Counted from the stretch's first letter, positions 38,260 to 50,389 are shown. The stretch is 64,000 bases of DNA from Meghimatium bilineatum (GCA_034231615.1 CM067304.1:24672589-24736588); one strand, 5' to 3'. The notes: generated by a model from the letters alone, not told the origin. Numbers and translations: made by a program.

Positions 38260-40117
38260 ATGGCAACGCCCACTTCTTCTAGATACAGTGCAGAACAAGC
38301 TATGGTTATGTTTCAGAGCTTGCTAGTTAGTGAATCTGATAATGATGATTCCGATAGTGATTATAGGCCTAGTGACTTGTCGAAAGGTAAGAAACCAAAG
38401 CAAACTGGTGTAGGTTTTATAAAAAATTTAACAGCTTGCATCAGATCAAGTAATGTTAGTTCCTCTGAAGAAGCATCTAATAGTAGTGATGAATCTACTG
38501 ATTCAGAGGATTTAGCTGGTACTTCTAGGCCTACTAATGCTACAAGTAGGCCTATGAATCATACTTCCACAGATCGACAAGGTAGGCCTAGGACTGATGC
38601 TGTGTGGCGTGAAGCCCTAGAAGGAGAGAGTATAGGAGTGTCTCACTTCAGACAGATACATTCTGGCTGCAAACTTGGCCTTCCTGAAAATGCCTCACCT
38701 CTCCAGTGTTTACTATCCTTGATGACAGAACCAATAATTGACAATCTAATAGCCAATGTAAACTCTTATGCCCAGCAGAAATTGGAAATGAATACACCTC
38801 GAAGGAAATATTCTACTTATTCAAAATGGACTGCGCTCGACCGAAATATTTTTATGAAGTTTCTCGCCACCCTGATAAACATGGGTTTGGACCCCAAACA
38901 TTCCATAAAAGATTTTTGGTCCACAAAAACACACAGAAGTAGCCCCTGGTTTGGATCAATTTTCAGCAGGACCAAATTTTTATTGATTTACCAATCAATG
39001 CTTCATGCGGCTGGAGCTGATGCACAGGGTAAAATTAAAATAGAGCCGTTCATAAATGAATTAGTTGCAAGCTTTCAGAATGCATTCTATCCTTCTGAAA
39101 ACATATGTATAGATGAGATGGTTATAGGCCACAAGGGAAGGTTTAGGCACAAGCAATATAATGCAAGCAAGCCAAAAAAATATCATATAAAATCATACGG
39201 ACTCTGCGACTCCATCACCGGATATGTTTTCAACCTGCTGGTATATTTTGGTGCGGACACGACATACAGGCTGGAAACTGATACAAAGTCTACCCATGCT
39301 GTCAAAATTTTTGACAGAAGGCATCACAGGACATCACCATTTGTTTGCTGACAGGTATTATTCGTCCTTACCTCTTGTCCAGTTTCTGCGGCAGAGAAAT
39401 CACCATTATACTGGAACTCTCAATGCGAACAGACGAGGGTTTCCACAAGAAATGAAGAATAAGAAAATAGCTGTCAATCAACCAAAATGGTTCATAAATG
39501 ATGAAGATAAAGTTATGTGTGTCAGCTGGAGAGATAAAAAATCGAAGAAACCTTGCCAACTGGTAACAACATGTGGAAGCGCAACATGTGAAATTAGAAT
39601 TGAGGGTAGGAGCGAAGTCTGGAAACCATCACCCATTCATAATTACAATATGTCAATGAATGGATGTGATAGAGTAGATCAGATGATTTCATATTATGGA
39701 AACCACACAAGAAAAACAGTAAAGTGGTGGAAAAAAGTATTTATGTGGGTGTTGGAAATAACACAACTCAACGCCCACATTTTATACACACTTAGCCGCC
39801 CTTGCGCAGGGAAGCCTATGCCCCTTTCAAACTTCAAGGACATATTGATAGAGGAGCTATGTAGTTTATTTGAATTAGAGGCACCTAATAACATTGATGC
39901 TGCTTTATTGTCCAAGCCAGGAAGAAAAACAGTAAATACAGAGCTTGAAAGGTATCAGGGAACCACCCATCTCATTGACTCCGGTGGAAAAGACAGGCAA
40001 TGTGCTCATTGTGCTACTAAGCAAATACGAAAGCGCAGTAGCTACTACTGCATAGGATGTTCACATAAGCCACATCTGTGTGCTAAATCATGCTTTAGGG
40101 AATATCACACAAGATGA
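38260..40117 (+). pseudogene. piggyBac transposase, single frameshift
   Basis: The first frame (38260-39351) has an acidic Ser/Asp-rich N-terminus (ESDNDDSDSDYRPSDL), then the piggyBac core with the first catalytic Asp in ICIDEMVIGHKGRF. Near 39304-39312 (A4T5 run) the reading moves one frame, where LFADRYYSSLPL (second Asp) and MNGCDRVDQMISYYG (further Asp residues) follow. The C-terminal cysteine-rich finger reads CAHCATKQ...YYCIGC...LCAKSC, ending at 40117. About 590 codons in all, normal for the family. All catalytic Asp positions are kept, so the frameshift may be recent or a sequencing error in the homopolymer. AATAAA signals follow at about 40131 and 40148. Confidence 0.92.
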
Positions 40118-40170
40118 TCTCATTTGTAACAAATAAAAACTTGTAAATAATAAAGCCGTGACTGGATGTA

Positions 40171-40972
40171 AATATTTTCATATTTTTATTGCTTCTGATG
40201 TCATTCAGAAAAATGTACATAACTTTAACATTTATTGATATTTATTCATCAACTAAACTGCATAATGAAGAAAAATGGATATATTTGTGTAAATATTCTT
40301 GAAAAATGGATATCAACAATGATAATCATGGACAAGTATGGATACATTTGGGTAAGTCACAATATTTATACTAATAAATTAATATTTTCATTTTATTTTT
40401 GTGTGTTTTACTAACTCTAACCTTGTGAAGTAATCAAATATCATCAATGTACTTATATATTCATATTCTGTATCCATTCCCCTTTCCAATGATATATTAC
40501 ACATACACTATTTATCAATATTAGTATGTCAAGTGATACAATGAAGAACACATGTAAGGAAATTTTTCTACCCCTGAAATATTTTCATATTTTTATTGCT
40601 TCTGGTGTCATTCAGAAAAATTAACATAACTTTAACATTTATTGATAGAAATTCATCAAATAAAATGCATAATTAAGAGAATTGAATATACTTGTGTAAA
40701 CATTCTTGACAAATGGATATAATCAATGATAAGTATGGACACATTTGGGTAAGTCACAATATTTATACTAATAAATTTACATTTTTATTTTCTTTTTTTG
40801 TGTTTTAATAACTCTAATCTTGTGAAGTAATCAAATATCATCAATGTACTTATATATTCATATTCTGTATCCATTCCCCTTTCCAATGATATATTACACA
40901 TACACTATTTATCAATATTAGTATGTCAAGGGATACAATGAAGAACACATGTAAGGAAATTTTTCTACACTT
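40171..40972. repeat. ~400-bp tandem duplication in the piggyBac 3' region
   Basis: AATATTTTCATATTTTTATT to ATGTAAGGAAATTTTTCTAC occurs at 40171-40573 and again at 40578-40970, with small deletions and few substitutions. It lies between the transposase and the right inverted repeat. Confidence 0.9.
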
Positions 40973-41029
40973 AAAATTTACTCTGGTCCAAACCTAAAAA
41001 TACTCAGGTCCTGAAAGAGTTAAGTGGTA

Positions 41030-41590
41030 ACACCAACTTTTATAAATTTATAATAAATTATTTATTATTATTATTAGTTACACTAAGTTTACATTTACAG
41101 CTTATAATATAAGTTATATATTGATTGTATTTTATTAATTATAACAACACAACACCTAGAACTAGAAGTTTAGAGTTAGGTCTATTAGACTTTAGACTAT
41201 TATAATTTATTACTATTAATAAATGCTACTATTATTATTTATTTGTATTAGACTTAATTATTAGCGACACTCGACATTATTGGTATGCCACATTATTCAA
41301 TTCATCATAGGACCTACTTCATAGATAGATCATAGATGGCTAGAGACACGTGAAAATTATCAGTGGGATTTGATATCGCCGGATATCATTAATTTAATCA
41401 TTATCCATTTAACTTTATATTTAAAACTTTAAAGTAATGTTTCGCGTGAATGCTATGAATATATCTATGTTTTAGATATTACTCTGCATGCCTCAGTAGA
41501 TAATACATATAAAACTAATAACGTTATTTACACACCTACTTTTATTTGCTACACTTCAAATTGATCAAATAAATGTTATTGTAAGAAATA
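41030..41590. other. no gene recognised
   Basis: Very AT-rich spacer with TTATTATTA tracts. No gene seen. Confidence 0.4.
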
Positions 41591-41596
41591 ACCAGT

Positions 41597-41662
41597 CTTG
41601 CCCAGCGTTACCACCCAACATTTTTAAAAGTCCCAAGAGCGGAGGACAAAAAAAGCCAAGTT

Positions 41663-41712
<50 letters not shown>

Positions 41713-43106
41713 CTGAATCCTAGTTTGATTCTCCATTGTGACCTTTGTTCTACTCTCGAGGTATTAACTGACCTTTGCAGCGTGATTAGTAGAACTTGTA
41801 TTTAAAATTAAGGTATTTTCATTGAAAAGGCATATTCATTTCGTATTAGTATTATTTACATTAGGGATGGGAGTAAGGGATAGGATCATTTATAAATGAA
41901 ATAATAAAATAGTTATCAAAATTGTAATTATAAGTGTGCTTGAGATGTCGTTTGTATCGGGAGACAACCTACTTTTATTTGCTACACATCAAATTGTTGT
42001 CACGGCATCCATTACTTTCGATAATTTCAACGGCGTTACACGGAAATCCGTGACAACAGTTTATAGCACAACGGTGACTTAAACTAGGAATCAACCCATA
42101 TATCTACAGTATATGAACAACCGATATTCTAAAATAAACACTGTACTCGTAGACTAAGTATTAACTTCATAACAAAAGTTACAACAGTTTAAATATAAAC
42201 AACTGAATCATGGTCCTCCACATCGTCATCACTGAGTAGCGTTACTGAAGTTCACTGTTTCTATTCTTCACTCCTTCTACATAACGTTGATGACAACAAC
42301 CTTCTGTAACATTAGCAATTAGAGTTTTTGATGGTGCCCATGAGTGACACTAATAATTATTTATTGCAATGGCTTGCTTAGTCAATAATCTGTGTGATGT
42401 GTATTACTGTAACAGCATGCAATCTATTAATTAGTGTTGTTTTTCTCCATATTTAGTTGTGAAAATATTCTTTCCACGCATGCTGATGAATGTGGAAGTG
42501 CCATTAACCACCACATAAAGTTTGAAAGGATCAGATTGTATCCATTCTTTTAGCTCTTCGTCTTTGAGCAACTTAATACAGAATTGTTGCTTATACCATG
42601 TCTTTGTTGTTTTACGTCTCTTACACGGACTCAGTGATGATGATGAAGAAATACTGGAACCACCACATTCTTTATTTCCTTCCATAGATTATATCCTTAA
42701 TAATTATTTTATACAAGATATACTATATAGGCTATACATTCAGTAAATAAACAACATTAAAGCACAATTCATATACAAATTTCAGTGATGAGTGAGAATT
42801 GCTATTATTTTTTTTACATATATCACTATTAGCTAGCTTTCAGAACGACATCAATTATCTAAATCCAGAAGGGTCGGCGAAGTAAATTGAAAATAAACGT
42901 GGGAAAGTAACTCAAAACTAAAACTCAGCACACAAAAATAGTCAACGGGACTTATTGCGGAACAATTAGAAAAAATTTAATAAAGATTTTTCTTAAAGAA
43001 ATTGGCCACAAAAAAAGCCAAGTTTTTAATAAAATAACTTAAGGTCCCAGGTCTGATCGAATAATCCAAGAACTTGGGAAAAAAGCCAAGCAGTGGTAAT
43101 CTTGCC
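41597..43106 (-). mobile_element. possible hAT-like element with zinc-finger exon
   Basis: The left end CTTGCCCAGCGTTACCAC and right end (reverse-complemented) CCTGGCAAGATTACCAC are similar, and AAAAAAGCCAAG occurs near both. The only coding hint is the minus frame 42431-42685: KRRKTTKTWYKQQFCIKLLK, then DEELKEWIQSD, which resembles the N-terminus of some hAT-like transposases before a BED-type finger whose cysteines are lost. A (TA)n tract lies at 41665-41709. Ends are tentative and no clean target duplication was found. Confidence 0.4.
41665..41709. repeat. (TA)n microsatellite
   Basis: About 22 uninterrupted TA units. Confidence 0.95.
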
Positions 43107-43584
43107 AGGTAGTTCTCGCAAAATCAGGGCTGCCATCCCATTTCATCATGAAAACTAGAAAAGTCTCTAAAAAGCACCAGAACTCTAAAAAATATTTTGG
43201 AAGAACTAAAAAAAACACCAAATATTTTCCTAAAATAATACTTTTTATGGTGCATTTAGTGTTGTCAACATATTTTTGCCAAAAGGTACTAGTCTCCTGC
43301 CAAGAATTCACACACAAAATAATGAGAAAACACACACATACACATACAAAATATTCAAAATATGTTTCAAGTTTTCACATTTCATGACTATCAGTTAATA
43401 TTAGAAATATGTTTATTCAAAATCTGCCAAATCCCAGTCAGACAAGTCTTCTTCGAATTATGTTGCTATTTTTCTGGCTGTACTTGTGTATCAGATGATA
43501 ATGATTGAAGCAAACTTTTATAAGCATCTTGTGATTCAATTTTTTGTAGGATATCCTTATGTAGTTTATAATCAAAACAGCATT

Positions 43585-44125
43585 TACCATATCTTTATAT
43601 TCCATATTTAATAGTCAGAACAGCTTTCAAACTCGTGATGTTCAGTCTATTTCAAATTTTTGATCTTGTAAGCCCCATCTGACTGAAAACATTTTTCACG
43701 TCAGCATTGGAATGAGGTAAAGTAAGCACAGTTAAAGCTAAATCTGCAAGACTTTGAAAAGGATTTTCACCAGTTGCATCCCTGTACGAAGCTATTTCTG
43801 CCCACAGTGCTAGTGTATCATTGTTATGTGTCTATTGCACATGGTGAAATTTTCTCCGCTGCAAATCTATGCGGGTGGGGGTATCTGCGTCATCAATAAA
43901 CATTTTAGCTCGATCTAATATGCAAGGCTTAATTGGCTGTAGACATTCACTTCCACTAAAACATGACATGGACTGCAATATGTGAATGTTATCTAGCAAA
44001 CGTAAACGTAGCTGTGTTAATAATTCCACTAAAAACTGTACACATCTTCCACGAATTTCTTTCTCAACCGGAAATTTATAGACTAGTGCAACTAGTCTTT
44101 GCAACTCCAGTACATTATTCTTCAA
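43585..44125 (-). pseudogene. hAT transposase C-terminal remnant
   Basis: The minus frame reads ELLTQLRLRLLDNIHILQSM, then SCFSG. Further on, past a stop, it reads ALWAEIASYRDATGENPFQS, then LALTVLTLPHSNADVKNVFS and QMGLTRSKI. The LPHSNADV...FSQM block is the hAT C-terminal dimerisation region. Only this part survives, so the copy is dead. Confidence 0.72.
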
Positions 44126-44149
44126 ACATTATTTCAGAGCAATGCATAT

Positions 44150-44345
44150 TGCTTTAGCATGGCCGTGTGGTTAAGACGCCGTTCTCATACCCTTAAGGTC
44201 CCAGGTTCAATCCATGGTAGGGACAAGAATTTATTTTCGGAGGTACAATCAAAATCCTTCTTGTATATGTCGCGGGTTCTGCTATGTAAAGCGGCCTTTA
44301 TTTCCACAGCCCATAGAAAATCACTCCTTCACAGAAAAACATGCA
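44150..44345 (+). mobile_element. tRNA-derived SINE
   Basis: The head GCATGGCCGTGTGGTTAAGA (A box) and CCCAGGTTCAATCCATGG (B box) resembles a tRNA of the class with a long variable region. A 110-bp unrelated body follows. Acceptor-stem pairing is incomplete. Confidence 0.7.
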
Positions 44346-44794
44346 GTAACGAAAGAAAGTTACAGTTCTACTAAGTCTAAAAAAAGTACCACTAAACTGT
44401 TTTCACGGGAAAATATCTTACTACTATACCAAGTAATATCATTGCTTTCATGAATTAATAAGCTAAATTTGCTGTTTCCAATATGAGATATCAAGTCTTT
44501 TTGGAAATATGGTTTGAGCACATTTGAAATAACTGAACTAAACCTTGATCTTTTTAGCTTTAGGCCCTTGCATCCTTTACTGTTACCAAAGTGTACCTTA
44601 CAGAGTTCACGTTAATGATCGATTACTCTTGGGGAACAATGTCCAGCTGCGAAAAAAGCTATGCCTGCTTCTGGTGCTTTCAGGTAATAGCAAGGAGTGT
44701 TAAATTAAAGTTGCATTTGTTCATGGAGTGATTGTTTAGTTTTCTTGTGTATTGCGTGTCTCTCAATATCTTTTACTCTCGAGGATACTGTACA

Positions 44795-44940
44795 TTTACA
44801 AACAAAACGGCGACACAGCGCATTTCCATTCTCTGGGCTACATCCTGATGGAAATCTAGTAGGACTATTGAGTTGTTACAAGAGATATCCAGCGAGAGTT
44901 TGAGAATGAACGCTGAAGAAGAAGAAGAAAAATAAGAAGA
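44795..44940 (+). repeat. short interspersed repeat, copy 3 (full tail)
   Basis: It runs from AAACGGCGACACAGCGCATT to GAGAATGAACGCTGAAGAAG with further GAA units. It is the best-preserved of three related copies (7390, 31236). Confidence 0.75.
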
Positions 44941-45489
44941 AGAAAAAGTACATTTACAATACGTACAATAACACTTCGTGCCATTTCTTTCAACTCTAAC
45001 TAGACGATTAAATGAAAAAACTATCAACTATTTTTAAAATCTCCAATCATTTATCTACTGTGCCCTGAAATGCTGTGGGTAGTAATTGCTCATTATGATA
45101 CACGCATGTAAATTAAACAGTAGTGTAATAACAGCAAAGATCCTGGAATGATTGTAAATATGCAAATTAACAATGACAATTAATTTTAAATTTCGGCTCT
45201 ATTTACTATTTAATAGAGATGTGGTTCTATAGAAGAATGCTGAGAATACTATGAATTGCAAGAAAAACTAATGTGGAAGTATTGAAAGAGTCAAATGCGA
45301 AACGGACCTTAATCAATAATATAATAAAAAGATAATGCTCTTTTTTTTTGGAAACTTCATGAGAAAGGCAGGTTTGGAGAACATAATCATAACAGGCAAA
45401 ATTGAAGGCAATAGAGACAGAGGTCAACAACGTTAGAAAATATTATACAATTTGACAACTTGACACGGCAGGGAAACAATAACGATTTT

Positions 45490-45565
45490 GATACATAATA
45501 CTGTGGACAGAGAGCTGTAGAGAGCTATCACCGCCTACGCCAGCCGGCATGGCACCTGATGATTT
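45490..45565 (-). repeat. ~75-bp dispersed repeat, copy 2
   Basis: Reverse complement of 17235-17310 with few differences. Confidence 0.8.
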
Positions 45566-45582
45566 ATTCATTCAATCATTTT

Positions 45583-46140
45583 CCTTTTGCGCTGAAGTTA
45601 GCGCATAGGGCAGAAGTCAGATCTCTCCAATTCTGTCTGTTCAAAGCTATTCTATAAAGATCTTGAATAGTATGAATATTGGTTGTTTTACTTTCTCTAA
45701 GTATTGTTCTTCTGAGTGCTTCTTTTGGTCTACACTGGCTCTTTTGTCTGTAGGTATCCATTAAAGAAATTGTTGGTGTATTCTGTTGATGTCTGCGCGT
45801 AGGACATGCCCGATGTAGGACCAACGTCGTTTTCTGATAACATCTGTGATGAAATTTTGATGTGTCTCTTCTCTGATTTTATCATTCGATTTGAATTCAC
45901 TCCAATGGGTGTTAGTTATCCTACGAAGACATTTGTTCTCGAAACTCAGTAATTTCTTTTCTAAAGATAAGGAGCTTTCCCAGCTCTCACATCCATATGA
46001 TAGCACCGGAATAACGCAGGAATTAAATGGGCGCATTTTTGTGCGTGTGCTGATTGACTTTGACCTCCAGATATTAGACAATCTGTTAAAGGCACTTGAT
46101 GCTAGTGCAATGCGAGTTGTAGGCAAGAACGACCTGGTCT
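45583..46140 (-). pseudogene. LINE 3' fragment, copy 2 of a matched pair
   Basis: The minus frame 45761-46126 is open: [50 protein letters not shown], then RRRWSYIGHVLRAD. A frame change leads to [20 protein letters not shown]. This is the region after the RT domain of an RTE/CR1-type LINE. It is better preserved than copy 1 at 27832. Confidence 0.82.
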
Positions 46141-46267
46141 AAAGCTTAACTGATGATGATTTATTATTTATTACGAGTTCGACTTTTTAGTGTTCACAAA
46201 AATGTTTTAAAGTAAAGTTTTTGAATAAAACGAAACAAATTATTTGACGAGTTAAACAGCACCATTT

Positions 46268-46291
46268 AAAAAAAAAAAAAAAAAAAAAAAA
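46268..46291 (+). repeat. poly-A run (A24)
   Basis: Twenty-four A inside the hAT-like element, possibly the tail of a lost retroposed sequence. Confidence 0.8.
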
Positions 46292-46454
46292 CAAACAACT
46301 AAATAATGACAAATTGCACTAAAACGCACCAGCAAATTTTTTAAAAGCAATACACTAGTGCGGCCACGCTATTTCAAAAATGTTGGCACCAGATAATTTG
46401 AGAAAGCACCAGATCTGGTTTGAAAAGCACCAAAATGACAACCGTGCGCTAAAC

Positions 46455-46860
46455 CCGCGGAAAGGTCATCCAAAAGTAGCTAAAATACTGTTGAATGGCT
46501 GTTAAAAAGTGATCCAATTAATCTAGAACAGTTGTCATTGTTTTACTTATTTATTACGCATCCTCAATTATCATATTTTGCATACACTAGTTAAGTACTA
46601 GATATATCTATGTGACGTGACCTGTGCAAAATACTGTCCTTACTGTTATTCTGTAAGCCTCTCGGTTCTGTGCAAGCTTGTCCAGTCTCCTCACATGACA
46701 GTCCGAAAGTCTTCAATGATGATGAAATAATCGGTACAATACAAGATCAGTGGACAGGGTCACAACATTTAATTGTTTGCGCACATCATCCAACTTTTTA
46801 ATGTGTGTTATGCGCAAGACACCGTTAGCGCATTTTTCTGTCGACTTGTCAACAAAACAA
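46455..46860. other. no gene recognised
   Basis: Spacer between the hAT-like element and the Merlin-like transposase. Terminal repeats of the latter were looked for here and not found. Confidence 0.35.
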
Positions 46861-46861
46861 A

Positions 46862-47740
46862 ATGGCTAAAGCAAAGGATAGGCCTATCTGTGTACTGAAC
46901 TTGCCAGCCACTGAGAAAGATAATGTACGCTTGTTACAAATACGAGGAGTGCTAAAACAGGACAAAATGTGCGGCCAGGGTCATCCAATGATCTTATTGT
47001 ACAACAGTGATGGACGAATTCAATTATATTGCAATGTAAGGTGAGACGGTCAACGCATAAATTCAAAGGTGCTTCCAATGCACGAACATGTCGTTTATAA
47101 AAAATATGCCGTTTTATTTATAGATGGGCTTTCGAGATGACATCTTTCGACATCGTGTGTTCGTGAACTACAGATTAGCAAGACAACAGTTATTGAAGGA
47201 ACGCAATTATGCGTGAAATTTGTGTCTACAGTGTGTCACAGCTGCCAGGAAGAAGCATTGGGGGTGAAGGAATGATCATCAAGGTAGACGAAAGCCTATT
47301 TGCCAAAAGAAATGCACATTCTGGCAGAGTGTTGCCTCAACAATGGGTATTTGGTGGTCTATGTCGTGAGACAAAGGACGTTTTCTTACTGTAAGTGGAA
47401 GATAGAAGTTCTACAACCTTAATGAAGGCGACAATACTGAGCCTGGATCAATTATATATTCTAACTGTTGGAAAGGTTATAAAACTATCGAGATAGAGAG
47501 AGCAGGCTTCGACCATCTACCAGTGAACCACAGATACAACTTTGTGGATCAAGTAACCGGGGCCATATCCAAACTGTGGAGCGAATGTGGGGAAGTGCTA
47601 AGTGGCGAAATAAGAAACACCATGGAACAGCACGGCACCACTTAAACAGCTACCTAGAATAGTTCATGTGGCGATATAGGCTCCAGAACAATGTCAATAC
47701 TTCTTATGCCATATTGGAGGAATGATTCTTGATTATGAAC
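46862..47740 (+). pseudogene. Merlin-like (IS1016/IS1595-type) DDE transposase remnant
   Basis: The first segment reads MAKAKDRPICVLNLPATEKD, then a CGQGHPMILL...LYCNV stretch that may be a lost zinc ribbon. The DDE domain follows: GEGMIIKVDESLFAKRNAHS, QQWVFGGLCRETKDVFLL, then after a frameshift VEDRSSTTLM and EPGSIIYSNCWKGYKTIE, and HLPVNHRYNFVDQVTG. After another shift comes ERMWGSAKWRNKKHHGTARH with HLNSYLE. VDES supplies the first Asp and the VERMW region the Glu, but the second Asp appears replaced in SNCWKGY. The order matches ISXO2-like DDE transposases, which in animals are Merlin elements. At least two frameshifts and several stops. Terminal repeats not found. Confidence 0.75.
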
Positions 47741-47799
47741 AAGCGTCACAACACTAGGGACATTCCCATATATGCTCTACTTGTCGTTCCGTCAGCCAT

Positions 47800-49354
47800 C
47801 TAAAAGTTTATAGGTTAAGCTCAGTGTTCCAGCCAGTTGCTGATTACGCGTTCTTCGGATCTTTCCGGAGAGGGAGCACTTTCTCCCATCGCCTCTAGTC
47901 ACTTTCACTTCTACCATTATCTGAATATGCACATTGTCTCGTTCGACTTCCTCATCGTCTTCTCGTAGGGTATCCATGACTGCTCTAATCAATTCACTCA
48001 TGTCTCTTCTTATCTCGGCACCACTCACTAGGGTTTTACCAGCCAACACATCGGCTCTTTCGTTTCCCCTGACCCCAGAATGACCTGAATAGTAGATCCA
48101 TGTAATGCTCTGTGCGCTGTTGATAAGAGTGACCTATTCAGTTCTGATCATACACTTTTCTGTCTTGCGCAGCATATTTTGAGAGTTCGATAGAATCACT
48201 GAGTCTGTCTGTGGTTGCGTCGCCAGCCAAGTGAGAGCTGCTGTCACCACTGCTATTTCCATTCTCAAACTCGATATAGTAGTGAGGTACGAAGCTGACT
48301 TCTCAGCTAATTTTAGGTCATAATGGTAGGCCAAGAAACTACAATTACACCTGTTTGTTTCTTGTGTTACTGAGCCGTCTGTGTAAACTATCGTATCGAG
48401 TGGCTTCGAGAGCTGCAGTATGAGTTCTTTGATCATTCCCCCCCCCCCCTGTTCTATTAGCAGCCCAGTCACGACACTCTCTTCCCATCTGTATCACAAC
48501 TGTTGTCAATAACTTTCTCTCTTTGCCAAATATCACCCATTCTCAGTCTCTTCCCACTTCCTCCACCTTACAAACTCTGTGTAGGATATCTTCTGCCATC
48601 CAAGACCTTATCCACCTTCCTTTTGTGTTGCCTAGAGATTGGTGTAAGAGGTGATGATCATTATTGGCAACCTTGAAGTATTCTTTAACCTGACCTATTT
48701 TATGTCTTGATTTGGTGCTCGGTAGGTCTAGGAGAAACCTCACGGTCACGATAGATGTATCTCTTGTGCATCCTAAGACAGCTCTCATGGCCTCGTTTTG
48801 AAATCTCTCCAATCTATCCACATGTGTTTTTACGAAAGTTTCAGTAAACCTAAACCATAGTCCAACACAGATAATACCACTGCCTGCATAGTCTGAAAAA
48901 AAGGTTCACTGCGGCATCTCTGCAGATGCCATGATCTTGGCTACACTGACACCCTTCCCAGCTTTCTGAACGACATTGTCCACATGTTTCGCGAAAGATA
49001 GACTTCTATCAAAAGTTATGCCTTGATATTACATATTCTGCTCCCTGTCAATGTTGATGCCCATGCAGGAGACTGCTGATAATGTGTCTGTGATTATGTT
49101 GTTGCTCAGTGAGATTCAGACGATGTTTGCCTTGGTGGCATTCATCACTGCCTTGTAGTTAGTGCACCAGAGCGACAAATGTTCTAGATTACAGAAGTCT
49201 CTTCTGTTTTCTGCCGTGATTGTACAGTAAGAGGTCGTCGCATCTGTTACTACCCTGCCGGGACTAGCCTCCTGAAGATGCGCTATTTTATATGTGTAGA
49301 TGTTAAAGAGTACAGGTGATAGTGGCGATCCCTGTGGCAATCTCAGTGCTATAG
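47800..49354 (-). pseudogene. I-like LINE, 3' part of a copy split by a hAT element
   Basis: From right to left the minus strand reads [16 protein letters not shown] (RT), FQNEAMRAVLGCTRD, DTIVYTDGSVTQE (RNase H start), [17 protein letters not shown] (RNase H end) and a C-terminal tail to about 47800. The family differs from the 22765 copy by many residues. The YADD box is decayed. The 5' part continues at 56595. Confidence 0.8.
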
Positions 49355-50389
49355 TTCTAATCCAGTGGCGCACCGAGGATGGTGCGGGGGGGGGGGTGAG
49401 GTCGCACCGGGCATCAAGACATGAGGGGCATCAAAATGATGACCCTCAAAATAATTAAAACTTTGAAATGGGGTATCAAAATACCCCTCAAAGTAATGAA
49501 AAACTTTGAAATGGAGGTCAATTGTCTTTTCCGTGCCAAAGTTGATGCCCCTCATCGTTACAAAAAATGACATCTTGTTCTTGTTAAGCACATTTATTTG
49601 GCAATTAGGTAATAGCATATTTTTTGGAACAAAGAAAGCATACGCAGAATCCAGTTCTACTTACAAGGTTCTTATTATATTATACTCCTATTTATTTTGT
49701 AGCCATATTTCTCTGTACCTTGTAATTGTTTCTTTCTGTGCACGCTCATCAGTAATTAGCTCTGTTTTTGTTAGATTTCAATGTATTTGTAATTTGTCTT
49801 TGTTGTTTCTGTTGTTTATATCGTATTCCAATCTGTCAATTCTATGATTGTACCCTATTTTTGTGTAATCGTATTACCTCATTTTAAACAAATTCTTTTT
49901 AAATAACAGATGGGTACCCATACACACATATATATGAATTTGTATATGCATATTATTTTACATGGTTTTATGTATCCATCCAGTTGCTTTGGGTCACGCA
50001 TTTGCATATGTGCATATTCTTGTGTTAGAGTAATACATGTGAATATCTTCATGTGAGCAAATGGGTATAAAAATACATGTATATATCTCTATGTGTGCGA
50101 ATGTTCATGTTATATTTATTCATGTGAGAAAATGTTTATATCAATGCATGTGTATATATTATGTTGATGCTTATTTTGTCTCATTATGCACATTTGTTCT
50201 TGTTTGAGCCATTGCTCGTGTTTGGATACATTTGCATGCTTGTGCATGTTGTGTGGGTATCTTTCTTATATCTATGTATTGATCATGTTAGATATATCCT
50301 TGTGTGTGTTCCTAGTATACTTGTATTTGTATGTATGTTTGTATATATATATTGTTATGCTTATGCATGTGTATATATTTATATATCCA

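Larger units (their letters stand above)
37993..41019 (+). mobile_element. piggyBac transposon with TTAA duplication
   Basis: TTAA lies at 37989-37992 and 41020-41023. Terminal inverted repeats are CTCTTTCCGGACC (left) and CTCTTTCAGGACC (right, reverse-complemented), 12 of 13 identical. Near the left end GGACCAATCGCCAGTATACT occurs twice (about 38000 and 38043), each including the palindrome CCAGTATACTGG. The element is 3027 bp and contains a transposase with one frameshift. The 3' part holds a roughly 400-bp tandem duplication. Confidence 0.92.
43125..46446 (-). mobile_element. hAT transposon, decayed and loaded with later insertions
   Basis: The left end CAGGGCTGCCATC and right end (reverse-complemented) CACGGTTGTCATT match at 9 of 13. 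Flanks are CGCAAAAT (43117-43124) and CGCTAAAC (46447-46454), a likely 8-bp target duplication with two changes. AAAAGCACCAGA-type motifs recur inside both ends. It holds a transposase remnant at 43585-44125, plus a SINE (44153), a short repeat (44795), a LINE fragment (45583) and a poly-A run. Confidence 0.6.
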
